From Poriferisodalis sp965215815 (lineage in GTDB: Bacteria; Actinomycetota; Acidimicrobiia; Acidimicrobiales; Poriferisodalaceae), in NCBI RefSeq assembly GCF_965215815.1, contig NZ_CBDCEO010000013.1, positions 124,001 to 188,000 on the forward strand: 64,000 nucleotides of DNA. Direction: 5' to 3'. Shown one piece after another: positions 1-8,550 of this stretch. The notes under the pieces were generated by a model. That model worked only from the letters and a program-made list of their open reading frames with translations, ran no database searches and was not told the origin of the DNA. The translations under genes were made by a program, and so were the position numbers. The number at the start of each line of letters is the position of its first letter. The stretch's first letter is position 1.

Positions 1-291
1 TCGAGCGTCGTGTACAAGCATGCGCTGCGCAATGCGATCATCCCCGTGGTGACCGTGATCGGCTTGCAGTTCGGTGCACTGCTCTCGGGTGCGCTGCTGG
101 TTGAGACGGTGTTCAACTGGCCAGGCCTCGGCCGGCTTGCGTTCGACTCGATCCTGCGGCGGGACACATCTGTCTTGCTGGGTGTGCTGCTCGTGTCGTC
201 GGTCATGGTCATCGCCGCCAACCTGCTCACCGACTTGCTCTACACCGTCATCGATCCACGCATCCGACTTCGTGAGCGCTCCCGTGTCTGA
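1..291 (+). CDS. Peptide/nickel ABC transporter permease, DppB-type (C-terminal end only)
   Basis: Inner-membrane permease of an oligopeptide-type ABC importer; the gene starts before the window and 96 codons are visible. The fragment carries the family-typical RNAIIPVVTVIGLQFG segment, which contributes the cytoplasmic loop that docks the ATPase, followed by FNWPGLGRL and a terminal hydrophobic helix. The stop is at 289-291 and the next permease starts one base later, so the two are co-transcribed and probably translationally coupled. The family assignment is firm. The substrate (di/oligopeptide, nickel or another solute) cannot be read from the permease. Confidence 0.9.
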   Translation, partial: SSVVYKHALRNAIIPVVTVIGLQFGALLSGALLVETVFNWPGLGRLAFDSILRRDTSVLLGVLLVSSVMVIAANLLTDLLYTVIDPRIRLRERSRV

Positions 292-292
292 G

Positions 293-1195
293 ATGTCGAC
301 GCCAGCTGACCCCGCTGCACCGATGGCGCTCGAGACGGGAGCGGGTGCCGTCGCCCCGCCAGCTCGGGAGACGTTGCGGCTGTTCGTGCGGAACAAGGCG
401 GCGGTTGCGGGAGTCGTGCTGCTTCTCGGCATGATTTTCATGACGGTCGCGGGCCCGAGCCTGTACGACCAGGATCCAAAGAACATCATCGCGAGGCCAC
501 TCATGGCCCCCGGCGAGATTGCTGAGGCCCGTCTCGGCACCGACTACTTGGGCCGTGACGTGCTTGCAGGCGTGGTGTCCGGCGGAACGACCAGCTTGAC
601 CGTTGCCGCCATGGCCGCAGCGATGGTCGTCATCATCGGAGTGAGCATCGGCGCGCTCGCCGGCTACTACGGCGGATGGCTCGACAACGCCCTCATGCGC
701 TTCACCGAGTTCTTCCAAGTGTTGCCCGCGTTGCTGTTCGCGATGGTTCTTGTCACCTTGTTCGAGCCCTCGAAATGGACGATTGCGTTCGCGATCGGCG
801 TGGTCGCGTGGCCAGGCATCGCTCGCATCACGCGTGCAGAGTTTCTGCGGCTCCGCAACCTGGAATTCGTACGCGCGGCCCGGGCACTCGGCGCGAACGA
901 CTGGCGCATCATGCGCCGGGTCATCTTCCCTAACGCACTGCCGCCACTCATCGTCTCGGCAACCCTCATCATGGGCACGGCGATCCTGTTCGAGGCCGGC
1001 TTGGCATTTCTGGGTCTGGGCGATCCCAACGGCACCAGCTGGGGGCTCATGATCGGGCTGAATCGCGGCAACTTCCTGACTGCGTGGTGGTCTGTGACGT
1101 TTCCCGGCCTGGCAATCTTCGTCACGGTGCTGAGCTTCAGCCTCATCGGCGACGGCTTGCAGGACGCCTACAACCCGAAGCTGCGAGGACGCTGA
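293..1195 (+). CDS. Peptide ABC transporter permease, DppC-type
   Basis: Second permease of the importer, 300 residues. A proline-rich cytoplasmic N-terminus (first ~35 residues) leads into a first membrane helix, then a periplasmic loop with the DppC-typical LGTDYLGRDVLAGVVSGG, and four to five further helices. The EAA loop is seen as EFVRAARALGANDWRIMRRVIFPN cut into two parts around residues 200-225. I chose ATG 293 because it follows the upstream stop by one base; a GTG nine bases earlier is an alternative and would overlap the upstream gene. It forms the heterodimeric membrane channel with the preceding permease. Confidence 0.93.
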   Translation: MSTPADPAAPMALETGAGAVAPPARETLRLFVRNKAAVAGVVLLLGMIFMTVAGPSLYDQDPKNIIARPLMAPGEIAEARLGTDYLGRDVLAGVVSGGTTSLTVAAMAAAMVVIIGVSIGALAGYYGGWLDNALMRFTEFFQVLPALLFAMVLVTLFEPSKWTIAFAIGVVAWPGIARITRAEFLRLRNLEFVRAARALGANDWRIMRRVIFPNALPPLIVSATLIMGTAILFEAGLAFLGLGDPNGTSWGLMIGLNRGNFLTAWWSVTFPGLAIFVTVLSFSLIGDGLQDAYNPKLRGR

Positions 1196-1198
1196 GCC

Positions 1199-2149
1199 GT
1201 GAACGACGCCTCCGCAGCCCCCATCGCGACCGGCAGCACGAACAATGCACCGAGGCTCTCGGTTCGGGGACTCACGGTCCGTTTCGACGCGTTCACGGCG
1301 GTGAGCGATGTCGGATTCGATCTTCACGACGGCGGGACGCTCGCGGTGGTGGGCGAATCGGGTTCGGGCAAGTCGGTGACTGCTCTGTCGATCATGCGAC
1401 TCATCGAGATCGGAACGAGAGCCACCATCGACAGCGGCGAGGTGCTGTTCAGACACGACGACGGGCAGGTCGCCGATCTGCTGAAACTTCCAGAGCCACA
1501 GATGCGCTCGATCCGCGGCGACCGGATCTCGATGATCTTCCAGGAACCGCTGACGAGCCTGAATCCCGTCTACACCGTCGGCAGCCAGATCGCCGAGGCG
1601 TTGCGCCTTCACCGCGGCATGAATCGCGCCCACGCCCGCCAGCGAACCCTCGAAATGCTCGACCGAGTTCGGATTCCCGATGCCGCACGCCGGATCGACC
1701 AGTATCCCCACGAGATGTCAGGCGGGATGCGCCAGCGGGTGATGATCGCGATGGCGCTCGCATGCGATCCGGCAATCCTCATCGCCGACGAGCCGACAAC
1801 AGCGCTCGATGTAACGATTCAGGCGCAGATCCTGGGGCTGATGGCAGAGATGCAGCGCGAGACAGGTGCCGCTGTGCTCATCATCACCCACGACATGGGA
1901 GTCGTCGCCGAGATCGCCGACGAAGTGGTCGTCATGCAAGCGTCGCGGGTAGTCGAATGCGGCGAAGTCCACGATATCTTCGAGCGGCCGCAGGAGACCT
2001 ACACACGCTCCCTCCTCGCGGCCGTGCCGCGGCTCGGCTCGATGACCGGCGAAAGCGAGCCCCGTCGTTTCGAATTGCTCGACACGAGCGAATTCGGCGA
2101 CCCTGAACCTGTTGCTGCGACGACATCTGATCCGATTGTGGACCCATGA
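1199..2149 (+). CDS. Peptide ABC transporter ATPase, DppD-type
   Basis: First of two cytoplasmic ATPases energising the importer, 316 residues. Walker A is GESGSGKS near residue 54. The signature is the family variant MSGGMRQRV rather than LSGGQ, and Walker B is ILIADEPTTALD. The C-terminal DppD/OppD extension is present (ERPQETYTRSLLAAVPRLGS), the region that in some homologues binds an Fe-S cluster. GTG start at 1199, three bases after the previous stop. The stop overlaps the next ATG in an ATGA arrangement, which implies coupled translation with the partner ATPase. Confidence 0.94.
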   Translation: MNDASAAPIATGSTNNAPRLSVRGLTVRFDAFTAVSDVGFDLHDGGTLAVVGESGSGKSVTALSIMRLIEIGTRATIDSGEVLFRHDDGQVADLLKLPEPQMRSIRGDRISMIFQEPLTSLNPVYTVGSQIAEALRLHRGMNRAHARQRTLEMLDRVRIPDAARRIDQYPHEMSGGMRQRVMIAMALACDPAILIADEPTTALDVTIQAQILGLMAEMQRETGAAVLIITHDMGVVAEIADEVVVMQASRVVECGEVHDIFERPQETYTRSLLAAVPRLGSMTGESEPRRFELLDTSEFGDPEPVAATTSDPIVDP

Positions 2150-3105
2150 GCGCGTCGGCTCCCGCAACACCCATCGTCGAGGTTGAGGCGCTGACCAAGC
2201 ACTTCCCGGCTCCTGGCAAAGCTCGTGTTCATGCTGTCGAGCAGGTCAGCCTTCAGGTCGGCCGCGGTGAGACCTTGGCGATTGTGGGAGAAAGCGGCTG
2301 CGGAAAATCCACGCTTGCGTACCTCATCATCCGGCTGCTCGATCCCACGAGCGGCACAATCCGCCTCGACGGCACCGATATCACCGGTCTGGGGGCACGC
2401 GAGCTGCGCCCACATCGGCGCAAGGTGCAGATCGTTTTCCAGGACCCGTTCGCCAGCCTGGACCCGCGTCGACCCATCGGCAAGGCCATCGGCGAGCCGC
2501 TCGAGATTCATCGGGCCGTACCGCGCCGCGACATCGACGAAGTCGTGGCATCGCTGCTTCGGCGCGTGGGGATGTCCCCCGACGACATGTCGCAGTACCC
2601 GCACCAATTCTCGGGCGGTCAGCGCCAGCGGATCTGCATCGCCCGTGCGTTGGCGCTGCGACCTGAACTCGTGATCGCTGACGAAGCCGTCTCGGCACTG
2701 GATGTCTCCATTCAGGCACAAGTCATCAACCTGATGATGGACCTGCAGGAAGAACTGGGCCTGTCGTACCTGTTCATCAGCCACGACCTCGCCGTTGTCG
2801 AGCGCATCGCACATCGAGTCGGTGTCATGTATCTCGGACAGATCGTTGAGCTGGGGCCCCGGCAGGCCATCTTCGAAAACCCGACCCACCCCTACACCCA
2901 GCGGCTGCTGGACGCCGTGCCGATTGCCGATCCGCGGCAGCGTCACATGAATCGGTCCGTGCGCACCGACGAGATCCCGAGCCCAGTCTTCGAACCCGGC
3001 ACAGCGCCCGAGCCAGTCGTGCTCACCGAGATCGAGCCGGGTCACTTCGTGGCGCAAGCCACGAACATCGAGCACAGCGTGGCCCAAGAGGAGCAAGATC
3101 GATGA
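2146..3105 (+). CDS. Peptide ABC transporter ATPase, DppF-type
   Basis: Second ATPase of the importer, 319 residues. Walker A GESGCGKST, signature FSGGQRQRI, Walker B LVIADEAVSALD (Ala where most have Pro), and the H-loop in FISHDLAVV. The Dpp/Opp tail NPTHPYTQRLLDAVP is present, followed by about 45 residues of acidic linker. The start overlaps the preceding stop by four bases (ATGA) and its own stop overlaps the amidohydrolase start the same way. The transporter and the hydrolase are therefore one translational unit, which suggests that the imported solute, or a derivative, is the hydrolase substrate. Confidence 0.94.
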   Translation: MSASAPATPIVEVEALTKHFPAPGKARVHAVEQVSLQVGRGETLAIVGESGCGKSTLAYLIIRLLDPTSGTIRLDGTDITGLGARELRPHRRKVQIVFQDPFASLDPRRPIGKAIGEPLEIHRAVPRRDIDEVVASLLRRVGMSPDDMSQYPHQFSGGQRQRICIARALALRPELVIADEAVSALDVSIQAQVINLMMDLQEELGLSYLFISHDLAVVERIAHRVGVMYLGQIVELGPRQAIFENPTHPYTQRLLDAVPIADPRQRHMNRSVRTDEIPSPVFEPGTAPEPVVLTEIEPGHFVAQATNIEHSVAQEEQDR

Positions 3106-4796
3106 ACTCAGCCATAGCGGGCGCCTCCGAGCCATTCGTGATCTACCCGGCGCGCAGGGTCATCACCATCAATCCCGCTTTCCCGTACGGCGAAGCCGTG
3201 GCGGTGGCGGGCGATCGCATCCTGGGAGTCGGCAGCACCGACGAGCTGGCGTCGTGGGGCTCTCACCGAGTCGACAATCGCTTCGCAGGCCACGTGCTGA
3301 TGCCCGGCTTCGTCGAGGCCCATTGCCACGTCATGTCCGGGGGGCTGTGGAACTCCACATACGTCGGCTACTTCGACCGTCGCGATCCTCAGGGACGGCT
3401 GTGGCCTGGCTGCACCTCGATCGACGACGTGCTCGAACGGCTGGGCAAGGCTGCCGCCGAGCTGCCAGACGAGTCTCAGACACTGCTCGCATGGGGACTC
3501 GACCCGATCTACTTCGCGGGCGAGCGGCTCGTGGCACGCCATCTCGACACCGTGACCGGGGACCGTCCGGCGCTCGTGCTGCACGCCAGCGGCCACCTGG
3601 CAACCATTAATTCGGCGCTGATGGCTCGCTGCGGCATCGACGAGACGGCGACCAGTCCCGGTGTTGCACGCGGCGGCGACGGGTTGCCAAACGGCGAGCT
3701 GCACGAGCCCGCCGGCATGATGCTGGCCGGCGAGGCGTTCGTCGAGATGATGAACGCAAACCGGACCGAACAAGCCCGCTGGCGCTACGCCAACGAGGCT
3801 CGCAACGCCGGGCACACGCTGCTGACCGACTTGGGCACGACGCAGTTGTGGGATGCCGACCAGCTCGACAACTGGCGGAAGGTGACGAGTGATCCCGAAT
3901 ACCCGGCGCGGGTGATGGTGGCACTGTCCAATTTCTTCGGGGCGCCCGCCGGCACGGATGAGTTGGCTGAGCTGGGAGCACGTCTGAAGCAAGAACAGAC
4001 GTCGAAGCTGCGCTTTGGCATCGTCAAGCTGATCCTCGACGGCTCGATACAGGGCTTCACGGCCCGGATCAGCTGGCCGCACTACTACAAGCCGCCTCCG
4101 GGCCACGTCGGAAACGGGCAGTGGCTGACACCGCCTGACCAGATGGCCGATCTGCTCGAGACGTACCACCGGGCAGGCCTGACCGTGCACTGCCACTGCA
4201 ACGGCGACGAGGCCTCGGAGGTATTCATCGACGCAGTCGAGCAGGTGCTCGAGCGCCATCCCCGCTGGGATCACCGTCACACGGTTCAGCACTGCCAGCT
4301 CACGACGCCTGCCCAATACCGCCGGATGGCAGCGCTCGGCATGTGCGCCAATATCTTCTCGAACCACATCTACTACTGGGGTGATCAGCACCGAGATGCG
4401 ACCGTGGGGCCCGAGCGAGCCGCCCGGATGGATGCCTGTGGCACGGCGCTGGCTGAGGGCGTCAGCTTCTCGATCCACTCAGACTCGCCCATCACGCCGC
4501 TGGGACACTTGCACACCGCATGGTGCGCGGTCAACCGGGTGACGGCATCGGGAGAGGTTCTGGGACCTCACGAGCGCATCGGCGTGCCAGACGCGCTGCG
4601 AGCGATCACCATCGAGGCGGCCCGGCAGCTCAAGCTGGACTCCGAAATTGGCAGCATCGAAGCCGGCAAGCTGGCCGACTTTGCCGTGCTGGAGGACGAC
4701 CCGCTCAGCGTCGACCCCATGGCCCTGCGTGACATCGGGGTGTGGGGCACCGTGCTCGGCGGCGTGCCTCAGCCAGCCGAGATCAGCGAGGCCTAG
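3102..4796 (+). CDS. Amidohydrolase family 3 protein (YtcJ-like)
   Basis: Predicted metal-dependent hydrolase, 564 residues, normal length for the YtcJ/amidohydrolase-3 group. Seen: the first metal motif GFVEAHCHVM (HxH) near residue 73, KLILDGSIQGFTARI, the His-rich strand HCHCNGDEASE, HTVQHCQL, and the late IHSDSPITPLGHL bearing the catalytic/metal Asp. Homologues act on C-N bonds of amides, formamides or exoenzyme-like substrates; the real substrate is unknown. The start overlaps the last transporter gene by four bases, so it is co-translated with the importer. Cytoplasmic: no signal peptide. Confidence 0.88.
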   Translation: MNSAIAGASEPFVIYPARRVITINPAFPYGEAVAVAGDRILGVGSTDELASWGSHRVDNRFAGHVLMPGFVEAHCHVMSGGLWNSTYVGYFDRRDPQGRLWPGCTSIDDVLERLGKAAAELPDESQTLLAWGLDPIYFAGERLVARHLDTVTGDRPALVLHASGHLATINSALMARCGIDETATSPGVARGGDGLPNGELHEPAGMMLAGEAFVEMMNANRTEQARWRYANEARNAGHTLLTDLGTTQLWDADQLDNWRKVTSDPEYPARVMVALSNFFGAPAGTDELAELGARLKQEQTSKLRFGIVKLILDGSIQGFTARISWPHYYKPPPGHVGNGQWLTPPDQMADLLETYHRAGLTVHCHCNGDEASEVFIDAVEQVLERHPRWDHRHTVQHCQLTTPAQYRRMAALGMCANIFSNHIYYWGDQHRDATVGPERAARMDACGTALAEGVSFSIHSDSPITPLGHLHTAWCAVNRVTASGEVLGPHERIGVPDALRAITIEAARQLKLDSEIGSIEAGKLADFAVLEDDPLSVDPMALRDIGVWGTVLGGVPQPAEISEA

Positions 4797-4828
4797 CACG
4801 AGGCCGGGATGCTCGATCTGAGGCCAGG

Positions 4829-5821
4829 GTGTTGAGCGAGCAGCGGATCCCGGTGACCGTCATCGGCGGCTATCTCGGCGCCGGCAAGACGACGTTGGTG
4901 AATTATGTGCTGCGGACGTCGGGCGAGCGCATCGCAGTGATCGTCAACGACTTCGGCGAGATCTCTATCGACGAGGACCTCATCGTCGCAGCCGAGGGCG
5001 ACAAGCTGACACTAGCCAACGGGTGCATCTGCTGCACCCTTGCCGACGGGTTTGCCGCCGCGCTGATGCAAGTCCGCTCGGCCGGCACTCCACCGGCTCG
5101 ACTGCTCATCGAGGCCAGCGGCGTCGCCGATCCTGCCCAGGTCGCTGCGTACGGCCATACACCCGGTTTGCGACTCGACGCCGTCGTCGTGTTGGCTGAC
5201 GCCGAACAAGTACGCCGGCTCGCCAACGACCGCTGGGTGGCCGACACTGTCCGAGGGCAGCTCGGGGCGGCTGACTTGCTGGTGCTCAACAAGATCGACT
5301 TGCTGGCGAGCGACGACGATGCCGACGAATTGTGCAACTGGCTGCGGGCTGTCGCCCCGGGAGCGGCCTTGGTGCGGGCACGTCACGCCGCAGTTCCGTC
5401 AAACGTGCTCTTCGACACATCAGCGGAAGCGCTCGACGGGACGGATCCCGGAACTTCCAAGCTGGAGGGGCCCCGAGCGTCCGGGGCCACGGCTGCCGGC
5501 CACGCGCATGAACACGCAGCCGATCTCTTCGAGTCGCAAACCGTCACGTTGGACGAACCCGTGCCGAGCGCGCGTATTCGCGATCTGCTGGACAACGTGC
5601 CCGACGGCGTCGCCCGCCTCAAGGGACTGGTGCGGGTTACTGAAGGCGATGGCTCTCACGACGCGCCGAGTTCTGTCGCCGATTGGGTGATCGAAGCCGT
5701 CGGCACCCGTACCTCGATGACACCGAGTGAGCCGCACCGCCGCTGGGTGATCAGCGTCATCGCTCACAAGGGCTCCCTGCCGGTCGACTGGCTTGTGGAC
5801 CGGCTGGCGGGACACGATTGA
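4829..5821 (+). CDS. CobW/COG0523 family GTPase, putative metal chaperone
   Basis: G3E-family GTPase of 330 residues that in characterised relatives loads Zn or Co into client enzymes. Walker A GYLGAGKTT lies at about residue 15, the family-defining metal motif CICC follows in NGCICCTL, then the SGVADP switch region and the NKID guanine-specificity motif. A short His-rich linker (HAHEHAAD) precedes the CobW C-terminal domain. I start it at GTG 4829 (TTG 4832 is equally possible), because the reading frame upstream overlaps the amidohydrolase and does not resemble the family. It lies between two predicted metal-dependent hydrolases, which are plausible clients (inference). Confidence 0.88.
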   Translation: MLSEQRIPVTVIGGYLGAGKTTLVNYVLRTSGERIAVIVNDFGEISIDEDLIVAAEGDKLTLANGCICCTLADGFAAALMQVRSAGTPPARLLIEASGVADPAQVAAYGHTPGLRLDAVVVLADAEQVRRLANDRWVADTVRGQLGAADLLVLNKIDLLASDDDADELCNWLRAVAPGAALVRARHAAVPSNVLFDTSAEALDGTDPGTSKLEGPRASGATAAGHAHEHAADLFESQTVTLDEPVPSARIRDLLDNVPDGVARLKGLVRVTEGDGSHDAPSSVADWVIEAVGTRTSMTPSEPHRRWVISVIAHKGSLPVDWLVDRLAGHD

Positions 5822-5925
5822 AGCTCGCGGCTGGGTGATCGGGGCCCATTGCATGCCAGACTCCTCGGGCGCGCAGACGGCGTCGCCGCTGCTGTCCCCG
5901 CGAGTCCCAGCCCCGGAGTGCTGAC

Positions 5926-7221
5926 ATGGCCATCACGATCCCCGACCCTGACCTCAACAACGTTTGGCGGCTCGAGACGCCGGGCAACGAAGGCTGGCTG
6001 CGTTCAGCTCGGCCGGATGCGGCCGACAAGTTCTTCATGTGCTCTGCCGATGGTCACGTCCAAGAGCCGAACACGTTCCTGTTCGACCGTATCGACCCCG
6101 ACTACCACCATCGGCTGCCGACCATTGCCGTCAGCAAGGACATGGATCCCCATGGCAAGGGCGATAAGGACGCAGCCGGAAACGACACTTCTGAGGAGCA
6201 GTTCTTCCAGAAGGCCGAGGGCTTCCGTCCGGCCAAGCTCAACTGGACGAAGCCATTCGAGGGCCACGAGAAGCTGCGCAACCGGTCAGGTCGCGACCCC
6301 GAAGCACGCGTGCGTGACCTGGCACTGGACGGCTGTGACGCCGAGGTTCTGTTTCCGAACAAGGGCCTCACAATCTGGGCCACGCCTGACGCCGATTTCA
6401 GTCACGCAATGTGCCGGGCCTACAACGAGTGGGCCTGGGAGGAGTTCGCCGACTACAACGACCGGCTCGCTCCGATGGCCTGCATCGCCCCCGCAGCGCT
6501 GGACAAGGCGATCGCCGAGATCCAGCGTTGTGCTGCGCTCGGGTTCAAGGGACTGAGCCTGCCAGCCAAGCCCGTCTTCGGGCCACCTGACGTCGACGAC
6601 CCGAACTACAACCTGCGGGAGTTCGAGCCGTTGTGGGACTGCATCGACGACGTCGATCTGCCCGTCACGTTCCACGTCTCGACGGGTCGCGACCCGCGCA
6701 CCGCTCGCAGCCAGGGCGGGGCCGTCATCAACTACGCCGTGCACTCGCTGGCGCCGACTATGGAACCGCTGGTCAACGTCTGTGCTTCAGGCGTCGCGGA
6801 GCGACACCCGAACCTGCGCTTCGGTGCCATCGAGGCCGGCATCGGCTGGGCGCCATGGATGCTGGGTGCCATGGACGAGGCGTATCTCAAGCACCACATG
6901 TGGGTCCGGCCAAAGCTGGAGCTGCTGCCCAGCGAGTACTTCAAGCGCCAGGGCTTCGCGAGCTTCCAGGAGGACGCCGCCGGCCTTGATCTTGCCCGCG
7001 AGCACGGTCTGGTCGACAACTTCCTGTGGGCGAACGACTTCCCGCACCACGAGGGCTCCTGGCCGTATTCCGCCCAAGCGATCGAGCGCACGATGAGCCA
7101 CCTCGACGATGGCGAGCGAGCCAAGATCCTTGGGCTCAACGCTGCCCGCATCTTCGGATTCGAGATCCCCGAGCGCTACCTGCATCACCCCGACGCAGCT
7201 GCTGCCGCCGCCCAGCGCTGA
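5926..7221 (+). CDS. Amidohydrolase family 2 (TIM-barrel metal-dependent hydrolase)
   Basis: 431-residue member of the amidohydrolase-2/ACMSD-like group, which performs hydrolysis or decarboxylation with one divalent metal. The N-terminal metal motif is a D-x-H variant in ADGHVQEPNTFLFDR. The mid-barrel His is in TFHVSTGRDPRT, and the terminal Asp motif is LWANDFPHHEGSWPYS. These signatures match the family often annotated as an amidohydrolase in actinobacterial catabolic clusters. ATG start, about 100 bases after the CobW gene and same direction, so it may extend the transporter-hydrolase operon. Substrate not predictable. Confidence 0.87.
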   Translation: MAITIPDPDLNNVWRLETPGNEGWLRSARPDAADKFFMCSADGHVQEPNTFLFDRIDPDYHHRLPTIAVSKDMDPHGKGDKDAAGNDTSEEQFFQKAEGFRPAKLNWTKPFEGHEKLRNRSGRDPEARVRDLALDGCDAEVLFPNKGLTIWATPDADFSHAMCRAYNEWAWEEFADYNDRLAPMACIAPAALDKAIAEIQRCAALGFKGLSLPAKPVFGPPDVDDPNYNLREFEPLWDCIDDVDLPVTFHVSTGRDPRTARSQGGAVINYAVHSLAPTMEPLVNVCASGVAERHPNLRFGAIEAGIGWAPWMLGAMDEAYLKHHMWVRPKLELLPSEYFKRQGFASFQEDAAGLDLAREHGLVDNFLWANDFPHHEGSWPYSAQAIERTMSHLDDGERAKILGLNAARIFGFEIPERYLHHPDAAAAAAQR

Positions 7222-7310
7222 GACCAGCCAGGCCGAGTGCTTGGCGGACGGCCGGATTCGGGCGCGAGGTAGGGTGGACTCAACCGGATCTGGCCCATTG
7301 AGGAGTCGAG

Positions 7311-7547
7311 ATGTTCCGCAAGGTTCTGAAGCGCATCGGCAGCGCCGCGAAGAGCCTCGGCCACTTCTTTGCTGTGCTCGCGCATACGAAGAATCGACCG
7401 CAGGCTCCGGATCCCCGCAAGGCGGCCGCCCGGCGCGTTCGGGAAGCGATGCACGCGACGCGCGGCAACTCGGGCTTCAGCACCTCCGGCGCCAACGAGA
7501 AGATCTACGGCAAAGTCCTCTCAGACGGCCACAAGCAACAGCACTAG
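7311..7547 (+). CDS. Small basic protein, unknown function
   Basis: A 78-residue open frame with a clear ribosome binding site (GAGGAG at 7300-7305, five bases before the ATG). The product is rich in Lys/Arg/His, has one short amphipathic or hydrophobic stretch (AKSLGHFFAVLAH) near residues 13-25, and no cysteines. I do not recognise a family. The ribosome binding site and isolation from any larger gene argue that it is real. It could be a nucleic-acid-associated or membrane-surface peptide, but nothing in the sequence decides this. Confidence 0.5.
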   Translation: MFRKVLKRIGSAAKSLGHFFAVLAHTKNRPQAPDPRKAAARRVREAMHATRGNSGFSTSGANEKIYGKVLSDGHKQQH

Positions 7548-7607
7548 AACCCAGCTGCGGGCGCGACCGTGGTCGCGGACGGGACAGCTGGCTGGATTGG
7601 AGAAGCG

Positions 7608-8549
7608 CTAGGCGTTGACGGCGTAGGGCACGGGATTGCCGGCTAGGGCCAGATTCACCTGCTCGGCGATCTGGATACCAGCTCGGACTTGAGCTTCGCT
7701 CGTGCTGGCGCCGAGATGCGGGGTTGCCACCACGTCGGGGCGGCCGAACAGCGGCGAGGCGGTGGCGGGCTCAGTTGCGTAGACATCCACTGCCACGCCG
7801 CCGAGCCGTCCTTCCTCCAGCGCAGTCGCTGCCGCTGCCTCATCGAGAATGCCGCCCCGAGCAGTGTTCACGACCAAGGTGTGCGGGCGGCACTTGGCGA
7901 GGTTCTCCGCGCCCAGCAGCCCCGCCGTCTCAGGCGTTCGCGGCATGTGCAACGTGATGATGTCCGATCGCTCAAACAGCTCTTCGAGGGTCACCATGTC
8001 GACCCCCGCCGCTCGAGCGGATTCCGGGCTCACATATGGGTCGTAGGCGATGAGCGCGACATCGAATGGGGCGATCCGCTGCGCCACCAAGCGGCCGACG
8101 CGACCGAGACCCAGGATCCCGATCGTCTTGCGATAGATCTCCATGCCGCCCCAGCGGCTGCGTTCCCATCGGCCATTCGAGAGTGCTTGGTGAGCCTGCG
8201 GGATGTGGCGAGCCAGCGCCAGCATGAGTGCGACGGTCATCTCCGCAGCCGACACGACATTGCTCGACGGCGCATTGCAGACGAGCACACCACGCTCGGT
8301 AGCAGCAGCGACGTCGACGTTGTCGAGTCCTACTCCGGCACGCCCGACGACGACGAGTGCATCACCTGCCGCGAGGAGGTCAGCATCTACCTGCGTTGCC
8401 GAGCGAACGACCAGCGCCTGCGCCCCGGCAATGGCGGCGCGCAGTTCGTCGGTGCTGAGCCCGGTGCGAACATCGACGTCGTGACCGGCTGCACGCAGCA
8501 TGTCCAGGCCAGCAACAGCCAGTTCCTCGGCGACCAGGACTCGTGCCAT
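7608..8549 (-). CDS. serA: D-3-phosphoglycerate dehydrogenase-like (short, no ACT domain)
   Basis: NAD-dependent 2-hydroxyacid dehydrogenase, 313 residues. The Rossmann motif is GLGRVGRLVAQ. The catalytic Arg sits in NTARGGILDE and the catalytic His in ATPHLGASTSEAQ, a pattern typical of the SerA branch. It ends right after the catalytic domains and lacks the ~200-residue intervening/ACT region of the long actinobacterial SerA, so serine feedback through ACT is not expected. I start at ATG 8549, one base downstream of the aminotransferase stop. The in-frame extension further upstream is antisense-like and not conserved. The neighbours aspC-type and serC support a role in serine synthesis; another D-2-hydroxyacid substrate is possible. 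Confidence 0.82.
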   Translation of the reverse strand: MARVLVAEELAVAGLDMLRAAGHDVDVRTGLSTDELRAAIAGAQALVVRSATQVDADLLAAGDALVVVGRAGVGLDNVDVAAATERGVLVCNAPSSNVVSAAEMTVALMLALARHIPQAHQALSNGRWERSRWGGMEIYRKTIGILGLGRVGRLVAQRIAPFDVALIAYDPYVSPESARAAGVDMVTLEELFERSDIITLHMPRTPETAGLLGAENLAKCRPHTLVVNTARGGILDEAAAATALEEGRLGGVAVDVYATEPATASPLFGRPDVVATPHLGASTSEAQVRAGIQIAEQVNLALAGNPVPYAVNA

Positions 8550-8550
8550 G

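Noticed and set aside
248..3135. Long antisense open frames opposite the ABC transporter genes
   Set aside because: High GC leaves long stop-free antisense frames. These are Arg/His/Ala-rich without domains, while the sense frames have full family motifs.
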